The notes beneath the pieces are model-generated. The model searched no databases. It was not told where the DNA came from and worked only from the letters and a program-made list of their open reading frames with translations. DNA of 64,000 nt from Pseudomonas monteilii (GTDB taxonomy: Bacteria; Pseudomonadota; Gammaproteobacteria; Pseudomonadales; Pseudomonadaceae). Shown here one piece after another: positions 44,116 to 54,046 of the stretch (positions are counted from its first letter, which is position 1; each line of letters starts with the position of its first letter). The position numbers and the translations under genes are program-made. Location of the stretch: the NCBI GenBank assembly GCA_001534745.1, contig CP013997.1:1240001-1304000 (forward strand). The letters run 5' to 3'.

Positions 44116-45690
44116 TCACCCACGACCCCGCGTGCCCTCGTCAGCCGATGACCGCCACCCTCGCCACAACGCCCCGACCATCAGTGCGCTGACGCCCGCC
44201 CAGCCCAGCGCCTGAGCATTGGCCAACCCTTCCTGGTACAGCTGCGGCACGATGCACAGGCCCACGAGCGTGCCCAGCAGCGCCACTTCGCGCCGTGGAG
44301 CCGCGGCTGGCCTGAGCAGGTACACCACCGCCGGCAGGAGCAATGCCGCGCTGGGGAAACTGCGGTAACGGGGCTCGAACACCAGAGCCAGGGCGCTGAC
44401 CGCCGTCGCGAACCCTGCCGCCAGCAGCCACCACCCGGCGCGTGCCTGCAACCAGGCCTGGACACGCGCGCGCCAGCCCTTGTGCTGACCCAGCGCCAAG
44501 GCGGTCTGGGCCAGCACCATCAGATTCAGCCCCACCAGCAGCGCGGCCCAGAGCCATTCACTGGCGAAACGGGCGTGACTGCGGGTCAGCTCGCCCCACA
44601 GACCCAAGCCCAAGGCCGCCACGGCGGCCAACGACGGCAGCCACAACGCGGCACGGTGATCACGCGGTTGCCCCGCCAGCGCCAGCGTGAGTGCCAGCAC
44701 CCCCGCACCGAACCACCACCACGCCTGCCAGTGGGGCAGATCGCTCACCGGGCCTTCCAGAATGCCTTTGTCCTGCCGGTCGGCATCGTACAGCCCCCAA
44801 TAGCCCCCCACGGCGCCTTCATTGGCCCGCTTCCATGGCTGGTCGAAGGCTTCGATGAGGTTGTACTGCCAGCCCTCGATCTCCGCCTGGGCAACGAAAC
44901 CCCGAATGAAGCGTGCTTCGTTGACACGGCTCGGTACGGCAGTTTCCCGTTGTCGGCCTTCGCTAGGCCAGCCGGTCTCGCCGATCAGGATGTTCTTGGG
45001 TGCGAAGCGCTGGCCGAACACGCGGCGCACGTCGGCGACGTGGGCCAGCGCATCGTCGATGCTGCGGGGATCGTCTTCCCAGTAGGGCAACAGGTGGAGG
45101 GTCAGAAAGTCCACGGCTGGCGCAATGCTGGGGTGCTGCAGCCAGAACTCCCACACGTCGGCATAGGTCACAGGCACCCGCACTTCGCGCTTGACCCGTT
45201 CGATCAGTTCGACCAGGCGTGCCTCGGTCACTTCCTTGCGCAGCAGCGTTTCATTGCCGACGATCACCGCCGTGACGACGTCCGGGTTGGCGTTGGCTGC
45301 GGCAATGAGCTTCGTCACTTCCCGGTCGGTGTCCACCGGGTTGGCGTTGACCCAGGCCCCGAGCATGACCTTGAGGCCATGCTGGCGAGCCAGCGCCGGA
45401 ATGGCTTCGAGCCCGGTCATGGAGTAGGTCCGAATGCACTGGAAACGGCGGGCCAGCAAGGCCAGGTCGGCATCCAGGCGTGCTGGGCGCATGACAAAGG
45501 GCTGGTCGAGCGGTGACTGGTCCTTGTCGAACGGTGTGTAGGACACGCATTGCAGCCGATGCGCCGCGCTGGCGGCATCGGGCAACTGCACGGGTTTGCC
45601 GCGCGCCTGCCATAACCCGCCCAGTGCGAGCAGCACGCCCAGGCTGGCCAGCAGGCAGGTGAACCAAGGGTGGCGAACGAAAGCGGGCAT
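44116..45690 (-). CDS. GH17-like (beta-glucan) domain membrane protein
   Basis: A 524-aa inner-membrane protein. One N-terminal helix (~9-27) is followed by a periplasmic GH17-type barrel (~45-310) with the acid/base glutamate in VVTAVIVGNETLLRKEV and the nucleophile in NILIGETGWPSEGRQRE. The C-terminal ~200 residues contain seven to eight helices. Such proteins act on beta-1,3 or beta-1,6 glucans, probably in osmoregulated glucan or exopolysaccharide metabolism. The start ATG is at 45690. No synthase gene is adjacent. Confidence 0.8.
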   Translation of the reverse strand: MPAFVRHPWFTCLLASLGVLLALGGLWQARGKPVQLPDAASAAHRLQCVSYTPFDKDQSPLDQPFVMRPARLDADLALLARRFQCIRTYSMTGLEAIPALARQHGLKVMLGAWVNANPVDTDREVTKLIAAANANPDVVTAVIVGNETLLRKEVTEARLVELIERVKREVRVPVTYADVWEFWLQHPSIAPAVDFLTLHLLPYWEDDPRSIDDALAHVADVRRVFGQRFAPKNILIGETGWPSEGRQRETAVPSRVNEARFIRGFVAQAEIEGWQYNLIEAFDQPWKRANEGAVGGYWGLYDADRQDKGILEGPVSDLPHWQAWWWFGAGVLALTLALAGQPRDHRAALWLPSLAAVAALGLGLWGELTRSHARFASEWLWAALLVGLNLMVLAQTALALGQHKGWRARVQAWLQARAGWWLLAAGFATAVSALALVFEPRYRSFPSAALLLPAVVYLLRPAAAPRREVALLGTLVGLCIVPQLYQEGLANAQALGWAGVSALMVGALWRGWRSSADEGTRGRG

Positions 45691-45907
45691 CGAGGCGGTC
45701 CGTCGTCAGGTGCGGGTCACTAGCTAGGCACTGCCATCGCCCAGCGTCAAGTGCCCTCATGCAAAGATCGCGCTGAACGTTCGGCGTCGATGGCGTGGAT
45801 AGCCATGTGCGGTCGCGCAGTGCTCGCTGGAGGTCGCATGCAGACCCGGACGTGACGGGGCGCAGGCCGATGATGCAGTCTCCAAGACCTGAAAGAGGCA
45901 TGCCGTG

Positions 45908-46756
45908 ATGAAGCTGCGACGTTTTCTGGGGGTGGGTACTGCGATGGTTCTGGCCATGGGCGCTGGGCAGGCCATGGCCAAGCAAGTCAGCATCGGTTAC
46001 GTGGATGGTTGGTCGGACAGTGTGGCGACCACCCATGTGGCCGCCGAAGTGATCAAGCAGAAGCTGGGCTACGATGTCGATCTCAAGCCCGTGGCCACGG
46101 GCATCATGTGGCAGGGGGTGGCCACCGGCAAGCTCGACGCCATGCTCTCGGCCTGGCTGCCGGTGACCCATGGTGAATACTGGGCCAAGAACAAGGACAA
46201 GGTGGTCGACTATGGCGCCAACTTCAAGGAAGCGCGCATCGGTCTGATCGTGCCGGAGTACGTCAAGGCCACCAGCGTTGCCGATCTAAAAGGCAGCGAT
46301 GAGTTCAAGCAGAAGATCGTCGGCATCGACGCCGGGTCCGGGGTCATGCTCAAGACCGACCAGGCGATCAAGGACTACGACCTGACCGGCTACAAGCTGC
46401 AGGCCAGTTCGGGTGCGGCGATGACCTCCGAACTGGGCCGTGCCTATGCCAAGCAGCAGCCGATCGTGGTCACCGGTTGGGTACCGCACTGGATGTTCGC
46501 CAAGTGGAAACTGAAGTTCCTGGACGATCCGAAGGGTGTGTACGGCGCTGCCGAGACCGTCAACAGCATCGGCAGCAAGGAACTCGAAGGCAAGGCACCG
46601 GAAGTGGCGCAGTTCCTGCGCAAGTTCTCCTGGCAGTCCAAGGACGAGATCGGCGAAGTGATGCTGGCCATCCAGGAAGGCGCCAAGCCTGACGCGGCGG
46701 CGAAAGACTGGGTCGCCAAGCACCCGGAGCGCGTGAAGGAGTGGGTAGGGCAGTGA
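45908..46756 (+). CDS. glycine betaine/choline-type ABC substrate-binding protein (orphan)
   Basis: A 282-aa periplasmic binding protein of the OpuAC/ProX type: signal peptide ending GAGQAMA, then QVSIGYVDGWSDSVATTHVA, YDVDLKPVATGIMWQGVATG, the ligand-cage tryptophan in WLPVTHGEYW and VVTGWVPHWMFAKWKLKFL. No permease or ATPase gene adjoins it; pseudomonads use such orphan proteins (CaiX, BetX) with a shared Cbc transporter. ATG 45908 follows GAGG by ~9 nt. The ligand is inferred. Confidence 0.85.
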   Translation: MKLRRFLGVGTAMVLAMGAGQAMAKQVSIGYVDGWSDSVATTHVAAEVIKQKLGYDVDLKPVATGIMWQGVATGKLDAMLSAWLPVTHGEYWAKNKDKVVDYGANFKEARIGLIVPEYVKATSVADLKGSDEFKQKIVGIDAGSGVMLKTDQAIKDYDLTGYKLQASSGAAMTSELGRAYAKQQPIVVTGWVPHWMFAKWKLKFLDDPKGVYGAAETVNSIGSKELEGKAPEVAQFLRKFSWQSKDEIGEVMLAIQEGAKPDAAAKDWVAKHPERVKEWVGQ

Positions 46757-46821
46757 CGCACGCCCTGGGTGGTTGATCCTCTGGGGATGACTGCCCGATC
46801 CGCTTAGAGTCTCGCGGCCCC

Positions 46822-47092
46822 TCCAGGGCCGCATCGCGGGCAAGCCCGCTCCCACAGGTGGAGCGGCTATCGCAGTGATGCATGCCAGGAAAGCGGGCAG
46901 GTGGGAGCTGGCTTGCCAGCGATGAAATTCGATCTGTTACCCCCCACATCGCAGGCAGACTCCCACAGGTGGAGCAGCTATCGCAGTGATGCATGCCTGT
47001 AAAGCGGGCAGGTGGGAGCTGGCTTGCCAGCGATGGCATTCGATCAGCCACCACTGACATCATGGGCAAGCCCTCTCACAGGCCCGGTCCCA
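46822..47092. repeat. REP cluster with a 121-bp tandem duplication
   Basis: A type-1 REP (46832-46857) is followed by two tandem units (from 46851 and 46972) of CCCACAGGTGGAGC.GCTATC, GCAGTGATGCATGCC and a variant REP GGTGGGAGCTGGCTTGCCAG, ending with a degraded REP (47068-47090). The 46757-47273 gap is otherwise without a visible gene and must hold the yjcH promoter. Confidence 0.8.
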
Positions 47093-47273
47093 GGCCCTGG
47101 CCTGCCAACAATTCAGGCGCATGAACGCCGCAATGCCTCCTCCTTGCCTGTCGCATTGTTACTCCTTCTGCAATACACCCTTACCTATAAGACTAAGGTC
47201 GTCTGGCTGGGCGCCCCTGGCAGCCTAAAGTGGAGGTGGGTTCTACCTACTCTGTGCTGCTAGGACAAAAACA

Positions 47274-47585
47274 ATGAACGACAGCATTTACCTTTCGATA
47301 CAGAACAGTCCACGGTTCAAGGAGCTGGTCGCCAAGCGCGAACGCTTCGCGTGGATTCTCTCGGCCATCATGCTCGGCCTGTACTGTGCCTTCATCCTGT
47401 TGATCGCCTACGGTCCGCAGGTACTGGGCACACGCATCGCCGCCGACTCGTCGATCACCTGGGGCATTCCCCTGGGCGTCGGCCTGATCCTCTCAGCCTT
47501 CGTCCTGACCGCCATCTACGTGCGCCGCGCCAATGGCGAGTTCGATGAGCTGAACAAGGCGATCCTGAAGGAGGCGCAGCCATGA
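47274..47585 (+). CDS. yjcH: DUF485 inner-membrane protein YjcH
   Basis: A 103-aa protein with two helices (~27-48, ~64-85) and the DUF485 pattern ([35 protein letters not shown]). It is nearly always the gene before actP, as here, with a 4-nt overlap. It probably assists the acetate permease. AGGAC precedes the ATG. Confidence 0.92.
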   Translation: MNDSIYLSIQNSPRFKELVAKRERFAWILSAIMLGLYCAFILLIAYGPQVLGTRIAADSSITWGIPLGVGLILSAFVLTAIYVRRANGEFDELNKAILKEAQP

Positions 47586-49246
47586 GCCGTCCTTTCCATG
47601 CCTTGGCCGTGCTGGCCATCGGGGCCTTCGCGCCCGCCGTGTGGGCCGCCGACGCGTTGACCGGCGAGGTGCAGAAGCAGCCGCTGAACGTGTCGGCGAT
47701 CGTCATGTTCCTGGCCTTCGTCGGGTTCACGCTGTGCATCACCTACTGGGCCTCCAAGCGCAACAAGTCGGCGTCCGACTATTACGCGGCGGGTGGTCGC
47801 ATCACGGGCTTCCAGAACGGCCTGGCGATCGCCGGTGACTACATGTCGGCGGCGTCCTTCCTGGGCATTTCCGCCCTGGTGTTCACCTCCGGCTATGACG
47901 GGCTGATCTACTCCATCGGCTTCCTGGTCGGCTGGCCAATCATTCTCTTCCTCATCGCTGAGCGTCTGCGCAACCTGGGCAAGTACACCTTCGCCGACGT
48001 GGCGTCGTACCGCCTGGGGCAAAAGCAGATCCGTACCCTGTCGGCCTCCGGCTCGCTGGTGGTGGTGGCGTTCTACCTGATCGCGCAGATGGTCGGCGCC
48101 GGCAAGCTGATCCAGTTGCTGTTCGGCCTGGACTACCACGTCGCGGTGATCCTGGTGGGCATCCTGATGTGCCTGTACGTGCTGTTCGGCGGCATGCTGG
48201 CCACCACCTGGGTGCAGATCATCAAGGCGGTACTGCTGCTGTCGGGTGCCAGCTTCATGGCGCTGATGGTCATGAAGCACGTCAACTTCGACTTCAATGC
48301 CCTGTTCTCCCAGGCCATCGACGTGCACCCCAAGGGTGAGGCGATCATGAGCCCGGGCGGTCTGGTCAAGGATCCGATCTCGGCGTTCTCCCTGGGCCTG
48401 GCGCTGATGTTCGGCACCGCCGGCCTGCCACACATCCTGATGCGCTTCTTCACCGTCAGCGATGCCAAGGAAGCACGCAAGAGCGTGCTGTACGCCACCG
48501 GCTTCATCGGCTACTTCTACATCCTGACCTTCATCATCGGCTTCGGCGCGATCCTGCTGGTCAGCACCAACCCGGCCTTCAAGGACGCCGCCGGCGCCCT
48601 GATCGGCGGCAACAACATGGCGGCGGTGCACCTGGCCGATGCCGTGGGTGGCAGCGTGTTCCTCGGCTTCATCTCGGCCGTGGCCTTCGCCACCATCCTG
48701 GCGGTGGTCGCCGGCCTGACCCTGGCCGGTGCCTCGGCGGTGTCCCATGACCTGTACGCCAGCGTCTGGCGCAAGGGCAAGGCCAACGATCGCGACGAGA
48801 TCCGCGTGTCGAAGATCACCACCGTGGCCCTGGGTATCCTGGCGATCGGCCTGGGCATCCTGTTCGAAAGCCAGAACATCGCCTTCATGGTCGGCCTGGC
48901 GTTCTCCATCGCGGCCAGCTGCAACTTCCCGGTGCTGCTGCTCTCGATGTACTGGAAGCGCCTGACCACCCGTGGCGCGATGATCGGCGGCTGGCTGGGC
49001 CTGATCAGCGCGGTGACGCTGATGGTCCTGGGCCCGACCATCTGGGTGCAGATCCTCGGTCATGCCACGCCCATCTACCCGTACGAGTACCCGGCGCTGT
49101 TCTCGATGCTGATCGCCTTCGTCGGGATCTGGTTCTTCTCGGTCACCGACAAGTCGGCTGCGGCCGAAAAAGAACGGGCGCTGTTCTACCCGCAGTTCGT
49201 CCGCTCGCAGACCGGTCTGGGCGCCAGCGGAGCGGTGTCGCACTAA
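47582..49246 (+). CDS. actP: cation/acetate symporter ActP
   Basis: A 554-aa sodium:solute symporter that takes up acetate and related short carboxylates. It has an N-terminal signal-like segment and about thirteen helices. Conserved stretches are [40 protein letters not shown] and [20 protein letters not shown]. Length is close to E. coli ActP (549 aa). It is translationally coupled to yjcH. No acs gene adjoins. A clear hairpin follows. Confidence 0.94.
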   Translation: MSRPFHALAVLAIGAFAPAVWAADALTGEVQKQPLNVSAIVMFLAFVGFTLCITYWASKRNKSASDYYAAGGRITGFQNGLAIAGDYMSAASFLGISALVFTSGYDGLIYSIGFLVGWPIILFLIAERLRNLGKYTFADVASYRLGQKQIRTLSASGSLVVVAFYLIAQMVGAGKLIQLLFGLDYHVAVILVGILMCLYVLFGGMLATTWVQIIKAVLLLSGASFMALMVMKHVNFDFNALFSQAIDVHPKGEAIMSPGGLVKDPISAFSLGLALMFGTAGLPHILMRFFTVSDAKEARKSVLYATGFIGYFYILTFIIGFGAILLVSTNPAFKDAAGALIGGNNMAAVHLADAVGGSVFLGFISAVAFATILAVVAGLTLAGASAVSHDLYASVWRKGKANDRDEIRVSKITTVALGILAIGLGILFESQNIAFMVGLAFSIAASCNFPVLLLSMYWKRLTTRGAMIGGWLGLISAVTLMVLGPTIWVQILGHATPIYPYEYPALFSMLIAFVGIWFFSVTDKSAAAEKERALFYPQFVRSQTGLGASGAVSH

Positions 49247-49281
49247 CAGGTCCTCGGTTGCCTGAACCGATGATCGCTGTA

Positions 49282-49312
49282 CCGAGCCCTCGGCCCTATG
49301 CCGGGGGCTCGG
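49282..49312 (+). terminator. rho-independent-type terminator of yjcH-actP
   Basis: CCGAGCCC-T-CGGC-CCTAT-GCCG-G-GGGCTCGG: a 12-bp stem with one internal mismatch and a 5-nt loop, 35 nt after the actP stop, followed by CGTTTGG. Confidence 0.7.
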
Positions 49313-49380
49313 CGTTTGGGACGGCGTCGCCCATGGCATTGTGCAACCCTGCACATGCTCACCTCCTTCCGAACACGCTC

Positions 49381-49397
49381 TGTGGGAAATTTCCACA
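49381..49397. promoter_or_regulatory. palindrome upstream of the fimbrial pilin gene
   Basis: TGTGGGAAATTTCCACA is a near-perfect dyad about 130 bp before the pilin start. A closely similar dyad (TGGGAAATGTCCCA) lies before the chaperone gene at 53963-53976. I propose it as a site for the BvgA/RocA-like regulator encoded downstream. Confidence 0.4.
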
Positions 49398-49523
49398 AAT
49401 CCTTCGGAACGGTCTGGATGTTGGCCTACACCCTTTCCCGAATAATCCCCTGGGTCAGCGGCACATCGCCGACTGATGGTTTGCCTGCCTTTTGAAAGCA
49501 GGCCCAACAAGGAGATCGAATTC

Positions 49524-50000
49524 GTGAAACACATCCTTCTGGCCCTTCCGCTTGCGCTTCTGAGCGCGACTTCCGCCCTGGCGGCCGATCCTATCGAGAA
49601 GCAGGTGCAGGTCATCGCCACGGTGCCGACCGGGCAGTTCTACGTGGAGCCGGTCGGTGACTGGATCAACGATCCGCAGGAGCTTCAATGGAATTCGTTC
49701 CAGTCCTCCTTCGGCACCATCGACAAGCAGCTGCAGGTCAAGAGCTCCGTCGGCCCGATCACGGCCTACATGCCATCGCCACCGGTCATTTCCAGCGGCG
49801 CCGATTCCATCAGCCTGGACGTCAAGGTCGGCGGCACCTCCCTCTCCACCACCGCCGCCGAGGTGGTCAGCGCGGCTCAGGCCTTGCCTGGTCACACCGT
49901 CTCCCTGCAGATCGCGGCCAAGCAGCCTGGCTCCGGGGCATTCATCCCTGGCAGTTACCAAGGCCTGGTGAGCATGGTCTTCGAAACCGCCGCGCCCTGA
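49524..50000 (+). CDS. CS1-type (alpha) fimbrial major pilin
   Basis: A 158-aa secreted pilin. The signal peptide ends SATSALA. The mature N-terminus DPIEKQVQVIATV is the donor-strand pattern of CFA/I, CS1 and CblA pilins, and the C-terminal GSYQGLVSMVFETA is the usual last strand. There are no cysteines, as expected for alpha-fimbriae. I chose GTG 49524 because AAGGAG (49510-49515) lies 8 nt upstream; an earlier in-frame ATG gives a non-signal extension. First gene of the pilin-usher-adhesin group. Confidence 0.83.
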   Translation: MKHILLALPLALLSATSALAADPIEKQVQVIATVPTGQFYVEPVGDWINDPQELQWNSFQSSFGTIDKQLQVKSSVGPITAYMPSPPVISSGADSISLDVKVGGTSLSTTAAEVVSAAQALPGHTVSLQIAAKQPGSGAFIPGSYQGLVSMVFETAAP

Positions 50001-50104
50001 TCCGTCCGGCGCGTCCGGGCCGTCCTTAATCCGTCATTGTCGACCTTCGCTCCTTTCGCTGCGGCGTTCAGGGGCGAGGGGAGACGTTGCCTACGGAACG
50101 CTTC

Positions 50105-52609
50105 ATGGCCATGTTCTTTCCACTCCGTATTCCTCGCCACGCCAGCAGGGGCGCTTGCCTGTGTATCGTCCTGCTGGCGATGGCAGGCCCTGCGCCGGCA
50201 TCCGTGCTCAGCGCCATCGCCGAGGGCCAAGGCCTGCCCAAAGAGTTCGAGGCCCATTTCTTCGATGTCCCCCTGGCGGTACGCGTCGACCTCGATGGGC
50301 GCTACCTGGGCGATGCCATGGTCGTGCTCTCGCGTGACGAGCGCGTGCAGTTGCTGGAATTCACCGACACCCAGGAAAGCCAGGAGGCGCCAGCGCTGCG
50401 CCGACGCTGGCAGGAACGCCTGGCCGACGGACGATCGCTGGGCGACTGCCAGACCGACTGTCCCGATGGCCTACGCGCGATTCACTACAGCCTGGTCAAT
50501 TCGCAGCTGTCCCTGCTGACCACGCGCGCCGAACTCAAGGACGATGTGCCGCGCTATCACGCGTTGCCCGAGGCCCGGGGCGTCGGGATTCTGCTGCGCA
50601 ATCAGCTCAACCTGGTCGGCGGCGAGCGCAATACCACCGGTCGCTATGCCTTCCAGGGGCAGGGCAGCCTGGGGAGCTGGACGACGCTGGCCGAGGCCCA
50701 GGTCGACCGTGGCAGCGACCAGCAGGTGGGCACCCGGCACAGGCTGGACCAGCTGTACGGCGAGCGCGTCATCGACGACCACTTCTACCGCCTGGGGTAT
50801 TTCAGGCCCGATGCGCAAGGGTTGACGCGCCAGCCACGCCTGTACGGCAGCAGCCCCGATACCACCCTGGGCCTGATGTTCGGCAGCAGCGACAGCCTGC
50901 TGATCGACAACGGCCGCCCCAGCGCCACGCCGATCTACGTCACGCCCAACCGGCCGGCCATCGTCGAGATCTATCGCAATGGCGTGCTGATCAACAGCCA
51001 ATCCGTTCAGCCTGGCCTGCAGACGCTGGACACCCGCGTGCTGCCGGTCGGTATCTACGAGGTCGAGGTACGCCTGGTCGAAGACGGGCAGGAAACCTCG
51101 CGCACTCAGGAATTCATCTACAAGCCGTCGAACTGGAGCAACACCGACAGCCGCTGGCGCTACAACGTCTATCTTGGCCAGCAATCGACGCTGCTCACCA
51201 ACTGGGACCAGGAGCGTGAGGGCAGCCTCAGCGCCGGTGTGCTGACCAACTACCTGCTCCATCCCAGCGCCGTGCTCGGGCTGTCCGCCCAGCGGGTGGA
51301 CCGGACGCTGCAATACGGCACGTCTCTGGACTGGGATATCCACGACCGGCTCAAATTTTACGGAAACGTCTACCAGACCGATGGCCGCGGCCAGGGTTAT
51401 GACTTCCAGCTGATCCAGAGCCATGCGCTGGGGTCACTGGTGTTCAGCCACAGTCGCAGCCGGGTGTTGTCGTCGCGCACCGTGCAGGACACGCTCGCCG
51501 AGCAGCAGGACGTGGTCCAGACCTCCCTGGCGCTCAACCACCGTGTCACCGAACGCAGCACTGCCACGTTGCGACTGGCCCACAGCGACGGCGCGGCCAG
51601 TGGCCTGGGTGTCGATCTGGGGTGGGCCTTCTACGGCAAGGTCCTGGGGTCGGACGCCAACTGGCGTTTGTCGCTGTTCGACCGCCCCGGTTCGCTGAGC
51701 ACGGGCAACGCACGTAACCGCGGCGTCAACCTCAGCCTGAGCATGAGCCTCGGTCGGCCTGGGCAACGGGTCGGGTTCACACTGGGCAGCCGCACCTCGC
51801 GCGATGGCGGGCGTGACCAGAATGCCTCGCTCAACTACCAGCAGGATGTCGACTTCGGGCCTGTTCAGACGCTGTCCGGCACCGCCACGTTCGACCGCTA
51901 TGGCACGGGCCTGTCGGGACGTGCGCAGCTGTACAACCAGTACATGTACGGCGATGCGTACCTGCAGAGCTCGTCCTATAACAACAAGCTCAACGGTGGC
52001 CTGAACCTGCAAAGCCTGGTGGCACTGGGGGACGGCAAGCTCGCCATGAGCGGTCAGTTCATGCCTCAGGAGGCGGGGCTGATCGTGGATGTGGAAAGCG
52101 ATCAAGCCGATCTCGTGCTGCGCGCCGACGACAATCAAGGCGGCAGCACGCGGCTGCGCCCTGGGCGCAACGTCGTCCCCGTGGCGGCCTACAAGGCAGG
52201 GCACGTGCAGTTCGACTTCGCGCAATCCCAGGATCCGGGCGCCGTCATCCAGCCGACGACGCTCGACTACCACCTCAACCGGGGCGGCGTGGCCTACCAG
52301 CAGGTGCGTGTGATGCGCACGGTGACGGTCCTGGGGCGTCTGGTCGATGCCCAGGGGCAGCCGTTGCCCGGCGCCTCGGTCATCAACCATGCCAGCCGTA
52401 GCGTCAGCGAGGCGGACGGGTACTTCGCGGTGCAGATGAGCCGGTCGTCGCCCACGCTGGAGGTCAGGCGCAACGGTCAGCCCTTGTGCTCCCTGCAGCT
52501 TGATCTCGACAAGCTCGCGAGCGACGACGATGTGCTGCTGGCCGATGACCTCGCATGTGTGCGCGCGCCTCTGGCGCAGGTCGGGCAGCGCCAAGGAGGC
52601 GAGTCGTGA
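50105..52609 (+). CDS. CS1-type fimbrial outer-membrane usher
   Basis: An 834-aa usher that secretes and assembles the pilus. Signal region ~1-33; periplasmic N-domain with a Cys pair (LGDCQTDC); a long beta-barrel with plug (TPIYVTPNRPAIVEIYRNGV, LPVGIYEVEVRLVEDGQ); C-terminal domains (VMRTVTVLGRLVDAQGQPLP, LCSLQLDLDK). These match CooC/CblC-type ushers rather than the FimD type. I chose ATG 50105; a second ATG 6 nt later is possible. Confidence 0.86.
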   Translation: MAMFFPLRIPRHASRGACLCIVLLAMAGPAPASVLSAIAEGQGLPKEFEAHFFDVPLAVRVDLDGRYLGDAMVVLSRDERVQLLEFTDTQESQEAPALRRRWQERLADGRSLGDCQTDCPDGLRAIHYSLVNSQLSLLTTRAELKDDVPRYHALPEARGVGILLRNQLNLVGGERNTTGRYAFQGQGSLGSWTTLAEAQVDRGSDQQVGTRHRLDQLYGERVIDDHFYRLGYFRPDAQGLTRQPRLYGSSPDTTLGLMFGSSDSLLIDNGRPSATPIYVTPNRPAIVEIYRNGVLINSQSVQPGLQTLDTRVLPVGIYEVEVRLVEDGQETSRTQEFIYKPSNWSNTDSRWRYNVYLGQQSTLLTNWDQEREGSLSAGVLTNYLLHPSAVLGLSAQRVDRTLQYGTSLDWDIHDRLKFYGNVYQTDGRGQGYDFQLIQSHALGSLVFSHSRSRVLSSRTVQDTLAEQQDVVQTSLALNHRVTERSTATLRLAHSDGAASGLGVDLGWAFYGKVLGSDANWRLSLFDRPGSLSTGNARNRGVNLSLSMSLGRPGQRVGFTLGSRTSRDGGRDQNASLNYQQDVDFGPVQTLSGTATFDRYGTGLSGRAQLYNQYMYGDAYLQSSSYNNKLNGGLNLQSLVALGDGKLAMSGQFMPQEAGLIVDVESDQADLVLRADDNQGGSTRLRPGRNVVPVAAYKAGHVQFDFAQSQDPGAVIQPTTLDYHLNRGGVAYQQVRVMRTVTVLGRLVDAQGQPLPGASVINHASRSVSEADGYFAVQMSRSSPTLEVRRNGQPLCSLQLDLDKLASDDDVLLADDLACVRAPLAQVGQRQGGES

Positions 52610-52710
52610 TTCCCTCGACACTGTCGCGCCGCGCCTGCCCGTTGCCTGCGGCCATGCCTCGACCTGCCCGGGCATCAGCCGATCATTCGTCCTGGAAACG
52701 GAGCCAACCC

Positions 52711-53933
52711 ATGCCCCACGACGCTTCACCTCCACCGTGTCCAGCCTGGCGCCGCCTGCTCGGGCTCGGATCGTTCCTGCTCCTCATGGCTGGGCTGGCT
52801 GCGCCGGCTTGGTCTGCGGACATGACCATCACCGCGCGCTACCTGGGCGAAAGCGACACGGATTTCGAGAACACCACGCCGCCTTCAGGGTTTTGCGCGG
52901 ACCTGCCGGAATTCTGCGGAAACCACGAGACGATCGGCGTGCCGATCACCTACACCAAATCGACGATTCGCGGTGCCAGCAACGTACGCGACAAGTTCTA
53001 CATTCGCATGCCGGCCGCCCAGAAGGTCACGGTCACCAGCCAACGGGGGGACACCTATGACCTGACCATGATGTTCACCGTGATCAGCCAGAACGTCACG
53101 GTGGAGTCCGGAGGCGGCGTGCCCGTCTATACCTACAACCCGGGCGGTGGATGCAGCTACCTGTCGGACGAGATCGTCGACGGCCCTGACTACCCAGGCA
53201 TGCGCTACGCCTGGACCATCAAGAACCCCAACAACCCCCAGGAGTGCTATTCCGACTCGGACTATGGGAACAATGGCGACCGGCGTCGCTCGTACGTCGA
53301 TGAGCTGACCATCGGCTACCGCCTGTTGCTGCCCCGACCCTTCAACATGCGTCAGGGGCTCTACCGCGGCAGTGTGAGCTACCGGGTCGGCCCGGGAGGG
53401 GACATCGACCTGGGCGACGGGGTCAGCGGGCTCAACACCAATATCCTGACCATCCACTTCGAGGTCGACGTCCAGCATGCCATGGACGTGCGCTTCCCGC
53501 CTGGCAGCGATCATGCCGTACTCGAGCCCCCAGGCGGATGGCAGGCCTGGCTGGCAGGCCGAGGCTCGCCGCCGCTGCTGCAGCGAGACCTGCCTTTCCA
53601 CCTCTGGTCCACGGGCCCCTTGAGCCTGTTCACGCGCTGTCAATACGAACGGGCGGGGCAGTGCTGGATTCGCAATGGCAACGGAGATGAGGTCCCCGTG
53701 GAGGTGGCCATCAGCATGCCGCCCGCGGTGCACATCAACCATCGCCCGGTGCACCGAGTGCCCATTCCCCCGAGTCCGGTACACCCTTGCAACTGGACCA
53801 GTCGATGCCGATCGACAACCAGCGTGGCCAGGTGCATTTCAGGGTCGACGGGCAGGGCGTGAGCGCCATGACCAAACAGCCGGGCACGACCTATACCGGG
53901 CAGGTTGGTGTCGTGTTCGACGCAGGCCTGTGA
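52711..53933 (+). CDS. CS1-type fimbrial tip adhesin, frameshifted near the C-terminus
   Basis: Minor tip subunit/adhesin of the CooD/CfaE/CblD kind. The signal peptide (LLMAGLAAPAWSA) is preceded by a 15-residue basic/proline-rich stretch; GGAG lies 7 nt before ATG 52711. An N-terminal adhesin domain with several Cys and a pilin domain follow. The frame as written stops at 53862 (383 aa) in an unrelated tail. In the -1 frame the sequence continues PLQLDQSMPIDNQRGQVHFR ... YTGQVGVVFDAGL to TGA at 53931-53933, the expected pilin-domain end. Adding one C to the five-C run at 53767-53771 joins the frames exactly. So the gene is a mutant, phase-variable or affected by a sequencing error. Confidence 0.78.
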
Positions 53934-53962
53934 AAGAGCTATCAGAAATTTCTCATTTTCTT

Positions 53963-53976
53963 TGGGAAATGTCCCA
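53963..53976. promoter_or_regulatory. palindrome upstream of the chaperone/regulator operon
   Basis: TGGGAAATGTCCCA is a dyad 70 bp before the chaperone start, in the only gap of the fimbrial locus long enough for an internal promoter (53934-54046). It shares GGGAAATnTCC with the dyad before the pilin gene. Confidence 0.4.
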
Positions 53977-54046
53977 CAGGCCATGCGGGAAAACCCAGCA
54001 ATAATAGGCCAGTGATATTGTCTGGCTACCATGCAAGGAGGATGCA

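Noticed and set aside
47516..49621. Long minus-strand open frame (701 codons)
   Set aside because: Antisense to yjcH-actP, His/Gln/Arg-rich, no ribosome site; a shadow.
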